The notes under the pieces: generated by a model
The model's database searches: none
Told to the model about the DNA's origin: nothing
What the model saw: the letters and a program-made list of their open reading frames with translations, nothing else
Translations under genes and position numbers: made by a program
Assembly: GCA_026874595.1 (NCBI GenBank)
Contig: CM049320.1
Coordinates: 25,086,214-25,150,213, forward strand
From: Sipunculus nudus
Taxonomy: Eukaryota; Annelida; Sipuncula; Golfingiida; Sipunculidae
Length of the DNA: 64,000 nt
Reading direction: 5' to 3'
Shown: positions 33,074-46,100 of the stretch, in pieces
Position numbering within the stretch: position 1 is the first letter of the stretch
Layout: the number at the start of each line of letters is the position of its first letter

Positions 33074-33998
33074 CATTGAACTCCCGCTAACGACCACCCC
33101 GTTAACACAACCACCCCGCTATCACGACCACTTTTCTTGGTCCCAGAATTGGCTATTATAAATTATCAAATAAAAAAACTTCGGTAACACGACCACCCCG
33201 TTCTCACGACCAGCGACCACCTTTTTTGGTCCCGACCTTCAGATGAGCCCCGTATCACGACCACTGGCCCGTGGCGAGCGCGGCCCCTTGAGCAGATGAC
33301 ACGCTCATCGCCTAGCTTGGGCATAGATAATAGCCCGTAATTAATTAGCCGTATCACGACCACTGGCCCGTGGCGACCGCGGCACCTTGAGCAGATGATT
33401 AATTAGCCGGGCACGTGGGAAAGCCCGCTTTCATCTGCCCAGCCATGGTTAGGCTTGTTTATAATGCCCGAACTGTTAGCCAAATTATACGCATCAATAG
33501 ATATTGGGCTCCATGGTCCGTTACATTGTCTGTTGAGTATACGGCTGTTAGATTAGCATTTAACATATTGATCAAAAAGGATTAAAAAACTGAAAACACA
33601 CGCAAACATTCAGGTGAGTAAAGTTAAACATTAACAAATCACATTTAAATGATCAAGCAGGAACCATATAAAAACACTTAGAATCTGATGTATTAGTTCT
33701 GTTCTCACTACGTGTTCGACATCAGACCATCTTCGTGTTAAGACCAATGCTGTGAGAATGACTTCAACACCCACTATTTGTTACCTTTGTGGGTTTTAAA
33801 TTCTATGTGAATACAAATTTTGAATCATATTCATGTTAATTATTCATTTTTCTTTATATTTAAAAAAAACAACTTAACATTTACTTGAAATACACATATT
33901 ATCGCCTGCTTTAATATTGGCAAACTGATGTACAAGCATCCTGCTTACACGACCACCCCGCTTACGCGACCGCAGGTGGTCGTGTTAGCGGGAATTTA

Positions 33999-34001
<3 letters not shown>
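33074..34001. mobile_element. Non-autonomous pogo/Tigger-like element (928 bp)
   Basis: The left end CATTGAACTCCCGCTAACGA and the inverse right end GGTCGTGTTAGCGGGAATTT then ACTG are each bounded by TA. (A)CGACCACCCCG phrases repeat inside both ends. An internal block (GTATCACGACCACTGGCCCG then TGGCGA ... TTGAGCAGATGA) is duplicated at 33,250 and 33,351. No transposase frame is present. Confidence 0.75.

Positions 34002-34074
<73 letters not shown>
34002..34074 (+). repeat. (TA)n microsatellite abutting the Tigger-like element
   Basis: A TA tract begins at the TA target site of the element. Confidence 0.95.
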
Positions 34075-34076
<2 letters not shown>

Positions 34077-34499
34077 TTTACTCAGGCTTTATATGAAAGG
34101 CCTGAATTGGACGATAGGGGCAGCAGTTAGGGACAAAAGTTGACAGGACAGAAAAAAAGCACAGATTTTGGGAAATGAAAGCAGACGACACCCACGGCGG
34201 GGTCACGTGAAAGTGCACAATGTGTGCATGCTGACGACTTAAATTTCGCTGTGATCAGCACGGATTCTGAGACAGGATTCTGAAAAAAAGTCTGCTTTGG
34301 AAATTTGAGCCGAAATTTGGGGACAGGGGGTCAGAAATAGACAGATTAACACATACACACACGCACATATATGTATATATATATAGTTAAAAACTGTCGT
34401 TGCTTTTTTGTCCGCGGCGGTTTCAAATTTACGATATTCGCGAAAGTGCATTATCGCCAAAATCAAACCACGTAAAGGAAACGCCTAAACAACAAAGGA

Positions 34500-37125
34500 A
34501 AAAAATAATTTATACTGCCGCCTTTTATTTTAGTCAGCTGAGCCAAAAAATTACTAAATAAACCGACAGCCTATCTATACATCCCCTCTAGACAGCGAAT
34601 GTCTTAAGTGTGAAAATTTAGCATCGGATCATTGTTTTTGTACTTTATGCAGGTATTTTTATCCTGTTTACTTGACTCCAACTCGGTTTATCACGTCATT
34701 TCTTAAGCTGTGTCCTGAAAAGGTAAGACACTTTGGCTTCATTTACTATGGAGATAAGCTGAACCCTATAATGATGTAAGCCTCAGATATGAGACAATTA
34801 TAATCAAGATTTTACAGCCTCTACATTGTGACTTTTTTAAACCTACCCGAATTCCCTATTAATTCCTGGGCATGACTACTGAGACCAGTAATTTACAATC
34901 ATCACCACTACCCATATATAGCAAATCTGTTCTCAATAAACGGATCTCTGAAGATAATGGGACCCATGCAGGAAGGTAAGTAAACTACTTGTACCCTTCA
35001 CGAGAAGAAAGTCATATATTGTATAGTGAATAAACATAAACAATAATCTGACTTAAAAATGACGAAATTACCACATGTTCACGGGTATCAGGGGCGGATT
35101 TAGGATATAGGGAAGGGGGGGGGGGGGGAGGTTTTGGGGGGACCGAAATCAGGAGAACTGACAGCTGACAGAACCTAATAAAAAGGTTCCCAGCTTCGGA
35201 AAAAAGTACATTCCACATAAAATGGTCAACGGGTAACGGTGCCTGAAAAGGGGAGGGACTGGACCCCATGGACCCCCTCCCCCCCGGTCTTCTTTGGGTA
35301 TATCGAATACATCTTTGAATCATGACCAGTAACAGAATAGGGTTTAATTAAAACACCTGATCTCCTATAGTTGAAGTGATTTCTCGGAATCCATGGGGGT
35401 CATTCTGGTATCCGGAGCATGAGTGCACTGTGTTCAGAGCTGTGTAACTAAACAAGGCATTTTAGTGAATTAAATCGTAACCATCCTGAATTTAATTCCG
35501 AAGTTTTTCTTTCATGTCGAGGTCATTAATGAATTCGTTTAATATCATTCAAAGTTTTTATTTAAGACACCAGACTGTGTTTTCCGTTCCTTCCTGGTTC
35601 TAAGATTTGCTCACTGCATCCTCGAAAATATCGTAAGTACAATGTTCAGATACCCGACAAATGCCCCACTTTTGATAATTCCCGTCCCTCCCTCCCTCCC
35701 TTCTTCCCATCCTCCTATCTTGCCTCACTCCATCAAGAAAGCCAGCCCAGCCGATCCCAGCCAGCCCGCTACACCCACCACACATATACAGCCCACAGAC
35801 ACAAGCCCACCTCCGCCATGTTTTTCAATATGGCCGCCATTTTCCAATGTGGCACCGCCACAAAAAATGTTATTGTCAAGTGTCTATCCTGTACAACATA
35901 AACACCTGTGTGATACATAATTCTAAATAAATAAACATAAAGAATACAATAGAATTTGATATCAAAACCTTATTCACTAATGGTGTTTACATGTTACATC
36001 AAATTATTGGATTTTTTTTAAGACATACGTGACATTTGAAACACGTCAATCAAGGTTCATTAAATGCCCGTGGCCAATGCAACTTCAGACATACCAGTCT
36101 GGCATTCTAAGTCTCAAACTGCCCAGTAAAGCAACGCCACGGAATGAAATTAACAAGTATCACGATTCGTGTGACGTCACTGTACTCACTGATTTACCAC
36201 TGTGAATGAAATCGACAAGCATCACGGGGCGTACGACGTCACTGTGGCATATGACGTACAATTAACAGAGTAGAACCCTGAAATGTGTGAAGGTGCCGGA
36301 GCTTGTGCGCGTTTTAAGTGTTTTACTTGAGTACTTTGCAAAGATAGCGATTGTACACTGTTAGGTATTTTGATAGCATCCATAGAACCGGCTTTCTTGC
36401 TACTGCCTTCGAACTGGCCCAGGGAAGCCGTATCGAACCTCGGCTTTAAGGGCCTCTGGCCAATTAGCCATCCTTATGCAACCACGAAGGCAATACGGAA
36501 CAGTCCAGTAAATAACATATAAATATTTAAAAGCAAACAGCATGCAATTACAGCTGATAGTCTTCATGGGACTGTAACATGAGAGAGAGAGTGAGAGAGA
36601 GAGAGAGGATACCTGGTTTTTATTCCTTAGCGTTTCTATCATTAGTGGAATATAATTTTGTTTTATATGCAAATCATGCAGCTGTGTTTCTGCACCATGC
36701 ACACGAAGTCAAATTCCGAGAAGATAAAATAATAATAAAACAAAAAGATGCCATAACATTTATTTCTTGCACTATTTACATGGTGCACGTGACAAAGAAC
36801 AATTTAATTGATTAAAATATGAAGTGTTTTGTAATAGGTGCTGGTAAAAAAATTGTGTTTATTAAGGCGGTTGTTAAGGCTAATTAAATAAATATCAATA
36901 GGAAAAATAACAAACATGATTTCTATTTTAAAAATATGGTATCGAATAGTTTATGAATAAATATTTAGTATTTATAAGTTTACAAAACATTAATTATTAT
37001 ACTGATTCGTTGATTTAATCTCATTTATCTTGTCAAAAATAAAAACATTCAGTAAAAAACCTTTTTAAATTCTGTCACTTCTGGTCAGGTATTATTTATC
37101 TAGCTGTTTTTCATACATAGGATAA
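34500..37125. other. 3' flank of the CTLD gene, no gene seen
   Basis: Contains a CAGGGGCGGATTTAGGATAT-type element end with a G run at 35,090-35,130, a (GA)n tract at 36,581-36,607, and a ~62-bp imperfect tandem with two GACGTCACTGT phrases at 36,140-36,245. No exon seen. Confidence 0.4.
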
Positions 37126-37805
37126 CTACTCGCATATCAGGGAGTATTTGCCGTTTTTTATCACTATATAACACAGTTTTGGAGGCTCCACCTTCCTGAG
37201 ATTTCTGTCCTCCTTGGTAGTAGTGTAGTACTCTCTGTTGTGTGGACCATAGGTAACCCGAGGTGTCTGTTCAGTAGTCTTAGTGACCAGGGTCGATGGT
37301 TCAGCAGTTTGTTCAGTTGTCTTGGTGGCCAGATTTGATACCTCAGCAGTATGTTCATTCGACTTGGTGGCCAGGACTGAAGGCTCAGCAGTCTGTTCAG
37401 TATTCTGGGTGGCCATGGCTGATGCCTCAGCAGGTTGTTCAGTAGACTGGGTGGCAAGGGCTGATGCCTCAGCAGTTTGTTCAGTAGACTGAGTTGCCTT
37501 GGCTGATGGCTCAGCAGGTTGTCCAATAGACTGAGTGGCCAGGGTTGACGCCTCAGCATTTGGATCAGTAGTCTGTTTGTCCATGGTTGATGGCTCAGTA
37601 GTTTGTTCAGTGGTTTTGTTAGCCAGGGTTGATGTCTGAGAAGTTTCTTCAGTCAGTTGGATGGCCAGGGTTGATGCCCCAGCAGTTTGTCCAGTAGTTT
37701 GGGTGACCTGCTTTGTTGCTTCAATTTTCGCTGCAGTATTTGTGGCCTCGGTTTTATCCTCTGAGTTTTTTCCTGGACTGTTGATGGTCTGGGTGGTTAC
37801 TGTCA
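37126..37805 (-). CDS. Terminal exon: Thr/Ser/Glu-rich repeat tail
   Basis: The acceptor is TTATTCAG|TGACAG; the TAG stop is at 37128-37126. The 227-residue tail is mostly imperfect 14-residue units of the form T-E-Q-T-A-E-A-S-x-L-A-T-x-S, encoded by 42-bp units. It is rich in Thr, Ser, Ala and Glu, as in mucin-like O-glycosylated stalks. After the repeats comes a basic segment (TTTKEDRNLRKVEPPK) ending in ICE. No transmembrane helix or GPI-type hydrophobic tail is seen. Copy number of the 42-bp unit may vary between individuals (inference from the tandem structure). Confidence 0.8.
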
Positions 37806-38552
37806 CTGAATAACATTAAAAATATAAAAAAATGTAAACCTGGGTTAATATGAACATTATTAAAGTGAAACCTCTATATTGTGTGAAGCCTTTGAACTAA
37901 GCTAAAGGTCCACTTTAAACAGGTGCCCACTATTTGGAGGTTATGAACGCATCATATATAAAAAGTAGGAGAAATGAACAGGGCCGTCATAATTGCTCAC
38001 ATTATAGAGGTGCTATCTCTTTGGAGGTGCCCAATAGGAGAGGATCTACTGTATTTCGTATAGTACTATTACCTCCGCCACGAAGGTCACGTTTTGCCGG
38101 CGTTTAATTGTGTCTCTGAATGTCTATTAGCAAATTTATTAAAAAAATATTAACGGATTTTGATGAATATACTAGGATAGCCCAGCAATGACACAAGAAA
38201 CATTTGATTGAATTTTGGGGATGATCCGGATCACCATCTTGGCCCAGTAATGTTTTTGAAGAAACAATGCTGCATTTTTACAATGCCATATGGCAGAGAT
38301 ATGCGCTCTTTGAGTTCTTTTTTAGTCATACATGGATTTAATAGAATGTTGGAACACGCGTTAAAAAAAGGACAATTACAAAAAATAAATAAATAGATTC
38401 TGGTCAGGAGTGGGAAATATAAGAAGTCGCATGTTATCCCTAACGCAATGGTTCTCTCTTTCAGAAGGGATTCAGTTACTTGGGTGTTATTTATTAATAC
38501 TGTGCTACAGGTTTCCGAGTATCAAAAACGTTATACCCACACTTTTCCGTAT

Positions 38553-38605
<53 letters not shown>

Positions 38606-41600
38606 GCATATATGAGATTACCGAAAGCAGAATCGCTTAAATATCGATGATATTTTTTTTATTTTCACGTAGCTGTATCCTTTATGAGGAAAAATATCTG
38701 TCTAGAAAAGATATTATTTGTTAAGTGAATCATTATAAAAACAACTCAGCAGATATAAAAAGAACAAAAATTACCTGATGTTGGCTGCATTTCTTTTTTG
38801 CACACAAACAACATCTTCTCATTGCATTTGATCAAGAACCATTTATTCTCCTTGACCAAAAAGACTTTGCATTCACTCTCATCTACAATGTAATCGATTA
38901 AAAGGGAATTATAAATGTGTTCGGCATAATTAATTTTTTATTTGTACGTGGAATACCAAAGTTACCACACAAGACCGTTTATTTTTATTATATGAATATA
39001 AACGTTTTTACGGTGTGCGTTATCTGGATACTGTTACCCTTCGTGTGTTTGTGTGTTTCTGTGTGTGTTTTCATTTTTTCACAACATAACTCACGCAATC
39101 ATTTAAGAAATCTCCTGAAGTTTTCAGGGCACTTCATGAATGGGTCAATGAAGAATTGATTGATTTTTGGTGTGGATCCGGTACATAATCCGGATCAAGG
39201 AACGTTATCTAGGACTGTTTACTTATGCAAGAATGAACCTTGGAATATGGGCAAATAAGTGAATGGCATCCATTAGAATGCAGGATTCTAGTATCTTAAA
39301 TTGTATATTCTTTTACTAACTTCTGACCATTACAGATTTGTTAAATCCAATACTCTTCGGAAGGGACACTTTTAAACAGATCGCTCTCATACAGTACGAA
39401 CGACAACGATTTCCCTGTAGGCATTGTGACATCTAATAAACTTAAAGGTTGTGTTTTACAAAGATATAGGAAATTGCGCAAATTCTATTTTTTTTGCGTT
39501 CATGATGTTATGACAATAATCTACAGAACCTGTTTTTATTAAACAAACAGAAGCCTTGAATCCGTAGTTGCTGAAAGCGGCATATTCCGATATCTGGCGT
39601 CTATTAACTAAAGACAATCACTTGATGAATAACTAGCGTTTAGATGGCAATCCAGAAAACTGAAGAATAGGAAGAAAGCCTATGTAGATGCGGTGCTAAC
39701 TGTTCTTTTTTTTGTTGGTTATATGGACCAATTCTCTTTTCATGAAACAAGAGATGATGTATCGTTAAACAGAACACTCGAGTAAAACGTTTTCCTACAA
39801 TATAAAACACCAATCATGTAGACAATCTTCACACTATTAAACATCTGGTAGCTACTCTTTCAGAGACTTTGGCTCAGTGACTTTGATTCATCGACCCACT
39901 CTGGCGTCTATTTCAAGAACAGTGAACTGGTATGCATGTGTTCACTCGCCGTCTGAATACGAATACATGCATCACATAATTAACTGATAGGGTATAGTGA
40001 TTTTATGCGTTTGGTCAGATTCTCGATGCCCTCTTGCAAAAGTTTGGCCTGCAATTGGTACACAGACGTGCTCCAGGAGGTATTGATTTAACTGCCTTGT
40101 ACATTATTCATAAAATAGACGCCGGAGCCACTCGTTTGATAAAGGTCTCTCAAAGCGTGGCTGCCAGAGGCTTGATAAAATGAAGATGCTGTGCCAAAGG
40201 CTTACCAAGTTGGTCGACAGTTAGTCCAGTCCACGACCTCCGCCTGTCAGACAATACCGTGCTCTCAATCCATTCTTTATCAGCATCTGCAGAGACGTTC
40301 AGCAGGTGACTTTTGTAATTCATGCAATAGTTCTGTGCAACAGACCAATTGGCATGTCCTCCCAGATGATAACAGCTACCTTTGTTTTCTTTCCAGCCGT
40401 TTGGACAAGAATCTGGCGATGACAAAAAATTAACATGCACTGCCGGGTATGGGGTGAACTTGATTGTAATTTATTCTAATCAGCATCCGGTGTAAGTCAA
40501 AGATGAATGTGTAGGAAAAACCTGATCGGGCATTTTTCAAACAGTTAATAGGAACAGGGATTCCGTGTGTTATGACTACAAAACCTGTTTTATGTAAAAA
40601 AAAGACCATATCAAACACACACACACACGCACACCTCTATACCCGCACGACACCTGCTCAGAACGACGCAATAATCGTTTATTTGCCTTCAAGTGGTGGT
40701 TTCCGTTTTGTAATTCGCTCTGCATTTTATTTTAAAAAATCAGTAGCAAACGGATATTGACGGAGGGGGCAATAGCGGCCGGCAGTGGAGCGAAGCCGTT
40801 CATTAACAACACTTTACGCTGCGTTTGTGGGGGGGGGGGGATTCACAAGAGTACCGTCCTATGTGTTGCCTGTTTCGTTAAACAACGCACAGGGCGGAAC
40901 TTCCCTATGTGGGGAAAGTAAGGCCCCCTCGCCATTCTTAGGTGGCTGTAGCTCATATACTGCCCTATCTGTTAGTTTTATGCTAACATTCTTGTCCTTA
41001 CTTCTGACATGTTCGTTATTTAAGGGTTTGTATTGCATGGAATTAATCACAAATGGGAAGAATAACAGCAAATCAAATGAAAACATTTCAATTCTATGAA
41101 GAGAAGTCACAGTATTTCTATAACGAAACTGTCTTTTTATCAAATCCCATTTATAGTTCTGACGTTTTAGTGTCAGTAAAGGAAAAATTCATGTGCATCT
41201 AAAGTTGCCTATTAGATCCATATAAGAAGAACAAATAGCCAGATAGGCCGAACTTGTAAAAGAAAACAAACAATATATATCATTAAGATATAATTTCTAT
41301 AAATTCCTTAAAGGTATTTGATAATTATTGTACCCATTCGTAGATGGCGTTATCCCACCGTATTAATAATAAGCCAAAAGCATTGCTTAGAATGGGGATT
41401 TTATTTTTCACGAAAAAAGTATGATGAATTTAAATATGAAAGAAGTGGCAGCACTGGGATAGATTGCGGAAGAATAAACGTGCTGGTACTTTACCTGTTT
41501 CAGAAGCCTTTTTCTGACACAGGAACCAAAACGTAAGATTGCATTTCCTGAGGACCTGTGAATCATTCCCGAAATGCAGGACAGCGCACTTCTGTGTTCT

Positions 41601-43135
41601 TGGATGGTTTTCTTAAATAGCAGTATCATTGAATTAAAAGCGCACACTTGCTTGAATATTACATAATTATATTTTATGCAGAAAAAAACATAAAGGACAA
41701 GCAGTACGATGGATGTTGCTGCATGTTTGTGCATTCATGGGTGTTCTTCGACAGGATACGGCATATATTGTTGTAGAAACCGACTGTGAATTCGTGATAG
41801 CTTAATATAAGAATACTTAAAGTGAAAACCTTGGTCGGTGTCTTAGTGAATGATATTTTTCAATTTCTGTCTCTAGAAAGTGCAGACAATTGATTCACAT
41901 GTAACATAGAGACCAAATACCAATTAAAATCGTTTAATACATATTGCATTTTCGTCGACATGTAAATAAACAAATCCAGTGTTTACGGCTTACCAAAGAC
42001 AGAGCCTTCTATCCATATGTGTCTCTTTAAACGCAGCAATTCGGTCTTAATCCACTTGTTCTCTTCCGTTGAATTACCCATAATAAGCGTACCATTGAAA
42101 TTTTTGCAATGCGTCTGTGCTTCAATCCAAGTGGCCCATCCGACCACATGATAACAAGTACCGGTATTAGTACGAATTTTCCAGCCAACAGGACATCTTT
42201 CTGTCAATTGAAAAAAAATGTAAGGTTCACTACCTGAATTACTTCAAGCTGAAATGTTTAAGCTCGAACATTTCAAGGGTTAACATTTCGCCAACAATAC
42301 GTTGCATGACGAAAGTGATCCGGCTTTGATAAGGTAATCTATAATGATTTAAAATAATGACAATATCAAAATGAGAAACGCAGTCTTTTTTTTGTAGATC
42401 ATAATTAGACTAGTCGGATTTCGACAGTTAATGCCCGGTGCAAACGTAGTGTCAGAATTAATACACAGTGGCAGGTCAATTGATTTTGTTACAAAGACAT
42501 ATTGCTCAGGAGAAAATATTGGGCCGATCCATTATTCGAACCCATATCAGTATAACCCCAACCGCTTCGCTAGAAAAGCAAGCTTTCATGTCACCCCGTA
42601 ACACACCCCCTCTTAAGAGAGTCCTGTTATCAGAACAAGATTAACTTTACAAGGAGTGAATTAGGTGGCGGTAATTGACTATTTACTTCAAACCACCATT
42701 CACTAGGTATGCCGTCTTTTTGACGAGCCCCCTTTTGTTACGAAAACAAATCGCTAAGGGGACAATATTGGGCGCACATGACCGGCGTTCCAAACGCTTC
42801 ACTAGAAAAGCAAGCTTTTATGTCACCCCGTAACACACCCCCCCTTAAGAGAGACTACTGTTATCAGAACAAGATTCACTTTCCCAGGAGTCACACTTCT
42901 TGTTAATAAGGTGGCGGTAATTGACTAATTACTTCAAACCACCATTCACTAGGTATGCCGTCTTTTTGACGAGCCCCCATTTTTTTTTACGAAGACAAAT
43001 CGCTAAGGGTACAATATTGGGCCGATCCATGTCGGCGTCGCACATGTCCGGCGTTCCAAACGCTTCTCTAGAAAAGCAAGCTTCACTAGCGAGACAGTTC
43101 GATCCGCTTTTATGTCACCCCATAACAATTCGCAT

Positions 43136-43167
<32 letters not shown>

Positions 43168-46100
43168 CCCATTCGATTGTCTGATTAGAAAAATATATTT
43201 GAAATTGTTACTGAATAGCAAGGATTTGTGTGGGAGGGCATATTCAACAAGTCACAATTGCAAATAAAAGAGCAACTAGAAATCATATGCAAACAGATAT
43301 CCTTGATGTTGTCCCATCTACGAGTGCGATAATGATATGTTGTTTTAGTGTCATAGTTATTATGTTTCCAAAGTTTCAAAATCCATAGAAATGTTTCCAT
43401 TGGCATTCCCATTGGCATCCAAAGATGGACATCGAGATGCCTTTAAAGAGGACATATATCGCGCAGATCGGTCAAACTTGCTAAAAAACATACCAAATAA
43501 AAAAATATATATTTTCTGTCAATTCCTTACTCTTTTATAGAGTTATCAAACAGTTAGCATGCAGACAATTAAGCAAGATGGTACTCTACCGTTTGCATTT
43601 CCGTTGTAAGTATTACGTTTTTTACACACGGACACCTTCGTTGCATTACAATGGTCGAGAAATCGTGTCCCTTTCTTGAAGAGCATGGCAATGCATTTTC
43701 CTTCAACTGCAGGTGGTTGTTTAATATTATATAATTGAATTAAACATGTATATGTTCTTTAAACATTACATCTTTACATTTTAAGCAAGAAACAAAAAGG
43801 GTACATCTCAGAAACATTACAAGTTTGTATAAGAGACACCCTGTTGCAATAAGGTCACAGGGAAAATGTATGTTATTTATGCTAAAGTCTGTGTCAGTAG
43901 CATACATGGTACATTCTTTTAAAACTCAAGAAGACAGAAAAACCTAAATAGCTTGGTAATATTTAATTTAAAGTGGAAACATTGGTTAAAATCTTAGAAA
44001 CTTGAATTTATTTTCTTGTTGTCATCACGTGTAGATATCGATGGTATCTGTCGCATCCGATTGAAATATCATTCAGATTCATTCAGTTGGAAGTGTACGG
44101 GAATCACCATAAATATTACCAAATCCAGTGTGATACAGCTTACCTGAAGCAGAGCCATCGATCCATGCTTTGGTTATGTTTTTTGGCAAACTGGCCTTAA
44201 CCAAATGCCTCTCCGTGGTTGAGGAAACATTGAGCAACTGGCTGTCCTGTCGACTGCATTCCTTCTCTGCTTCAGATCTATTGACCGGTTGTCCAAGGTA
44301 ATAACAGTACCATTCAAGATATCTCCAGCCCTCAGGACATACATCTGGCAATGTAAAACAGTGTTAAGTCCACAGCCTGCCTGTTATAGTGGCCATATCC
44401 GATACGTGAAGCGCAGTATTTTCTTTGCAGTAATCCGCATCAGTTTTGTGTACTGTAGTCCACTTCACAGGCAAGCGGTAAATCTCTACGAGATTTACTT
44501 TATTCTTGATTACAGTTAATCGGTTACCAAAAGGGCTGTATCAATATAGCAGTATATCGATACAAATCGATACAACACATTGATAGGTTTATCAATACGC
44601 TTTATTCATTGAATAGATGAGAAACTATGACTTCTTAAAATGTAGCTACAAGCATAACCTAAGTCATAACTAGTTATAAAGTTAAGGTTACTTCCTTTAT
44701 GTTATCATGCTGCATACTCTGAACCACATGTTCGGCAACAGCTGGAACAATTGATCAAAAGCCTAGGGGAAATCAAATGTTAGTTTACAAAAGGAAATGT
44801 GATTTAGGGGATTCATATTTTATAAACATAAGAAAACTGTAATTACAACTGTGTAATTAGATGACCTATATCAGAATTATAAATTTAAAGACTATAACAA
44901 GGACTATAAAATAAGATTGAAATTTTAAAACCGCTTAGTCTATTTATTTTATGAGATTAAGGAATAAAGAAATTTGATTATCATTAACATAACTAGTGGC
45001 CCATGGGCCATGACGCTTAGCTGAATTCAAGGAATCCTTAAAAATGTCTGGTTTACGAGAAAACTCTCCAATACGGATTGACATGCCAAATTTCAGACCA
45101 ATACCTTGAACCACTCGTAAGACATGAGCAATTTTCACCCAAAGCACATGTATTGATGGGCGCCACAGGAAAACAATTGCAGATAGCGCCACCGGTCTTG
45201 GGAACAAGATGGAGGAGTCTAAGATATATGGACACGCACAATTTCAGGCCAATACAGCAAATCACTCCTGAGAAAAAAGCATTAATTTATTATACAAAAA
45301 ATGAAGGTAAGTGGTGCCACCTGTCTGGCTTACGAGAAAACTCTCCAAGACGAAAGGACACGCCAAATATCAGACCAATACCTTGAACCACCATTGAGAT
45401 ATGTGCAATTTTCACCCAAACCACATGTATTGATAAATGCCACAGGAAAACTATTGCAAATGGCACGACCAGTCTTAAGTACAAGGTGGAGGAGTTCAAG
45501 ATCTATGGGTATGCACCATTCCCGACCAATACGGCAAATCACTCCTGAGAAAAGGCATTTATTTAATCTACAAAACTGGGAAAGTAGGTGGCACCACCAG
45601 TCTGGTTTACGAGAAAACTTTTCAAGATGGATAGACTTGCAAAATTGCAGACCAATATCTTGAACCATTCCTGAAATATGAGCAATTTTCACAAAAAAAA
45701 ACAAATATACAGATGGACTGCCACGCGAAAACGACTGTAGACAGTGCCACCAGTCTCATGTAGGTGTTGAGGATCTATGAACATGCAGAATTTCAACTCA
45801 ATACAGTGAAGAAACCCTAAGACGAACAGATGGAAAATGCACAGATGGACACTAGTGGTGGGCCGATCATCGAGTTTATCGAAAGTCAGTCGGTTTGATG
45901 TCACTTTCAAGCGCTCGATTTCCAAAGGCAACTATCGATTACATCATAATAATGATTGTTTTCTTTCCAAAATGCCTTTTAGTTATAGACAAAAATGATT
46001 CTTCAATTTTTTTACCACATTCCGCGCTTCATATAATCAGTCTGTGTTCCCAAATAACTACCGTATGTAACTGAGTATGACAAAGAAGATGCGAGAATGG

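Larger units (their letters stand above)
37200..42470 (+). repeat. Segmental duplication, source-side block
   Basis: Collinear with 51,520-56,860 in exons and introns. Intronic matches include TGCATGTGTTCACTCGCCGT (39,934 and 54,269), CTACAGGTTTCC (38,506 and 52,314) and the TAGCGGCCGG ... GTCCTAT block (40,771 and 54,883). Similarity fades beyond the AGATCATA ... CAGTTAATG match at 42,397/56,787. Confidence 0.8.

Noticed and set aside
36140-36245. Two GACGTCA cAMP-response-like sites
   Set aside because: They fall in a short imperfect tandem repeat far from any recognised promoter, so regulatory meaning cannot be supported.
37164-37559. 131-codon frame rich in Leu/Arg/Pro on the minus strand, and a plus-strand Val/Ala frame, over the 42-bp repeats
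   Set aside because: They are alternative frames of the same minisatellite. The called frame is the only one that joins the upstream exon in phase and gives the Thr/Ser-rich tail.
41408-41734. 108-codon minus-strand frame over the CTLD 2 second-half exon
   Set aside because: Shifted frame. The correct frame gives QKCAVL ... WFLCQKK with flanking splice sites.
42520-43120. Regularly spaced repeats that might suggest a CRISPR-like array
   Set aside because: Units are over 230 bp and themselves diverged, in a eukaryotic intron. No short repeat/spacer pattern exists.
45078-45704. Several 100-124 codon frames on both strands
   Set aside because: They repeat every 277 bp with the tandem array and lack any domain.
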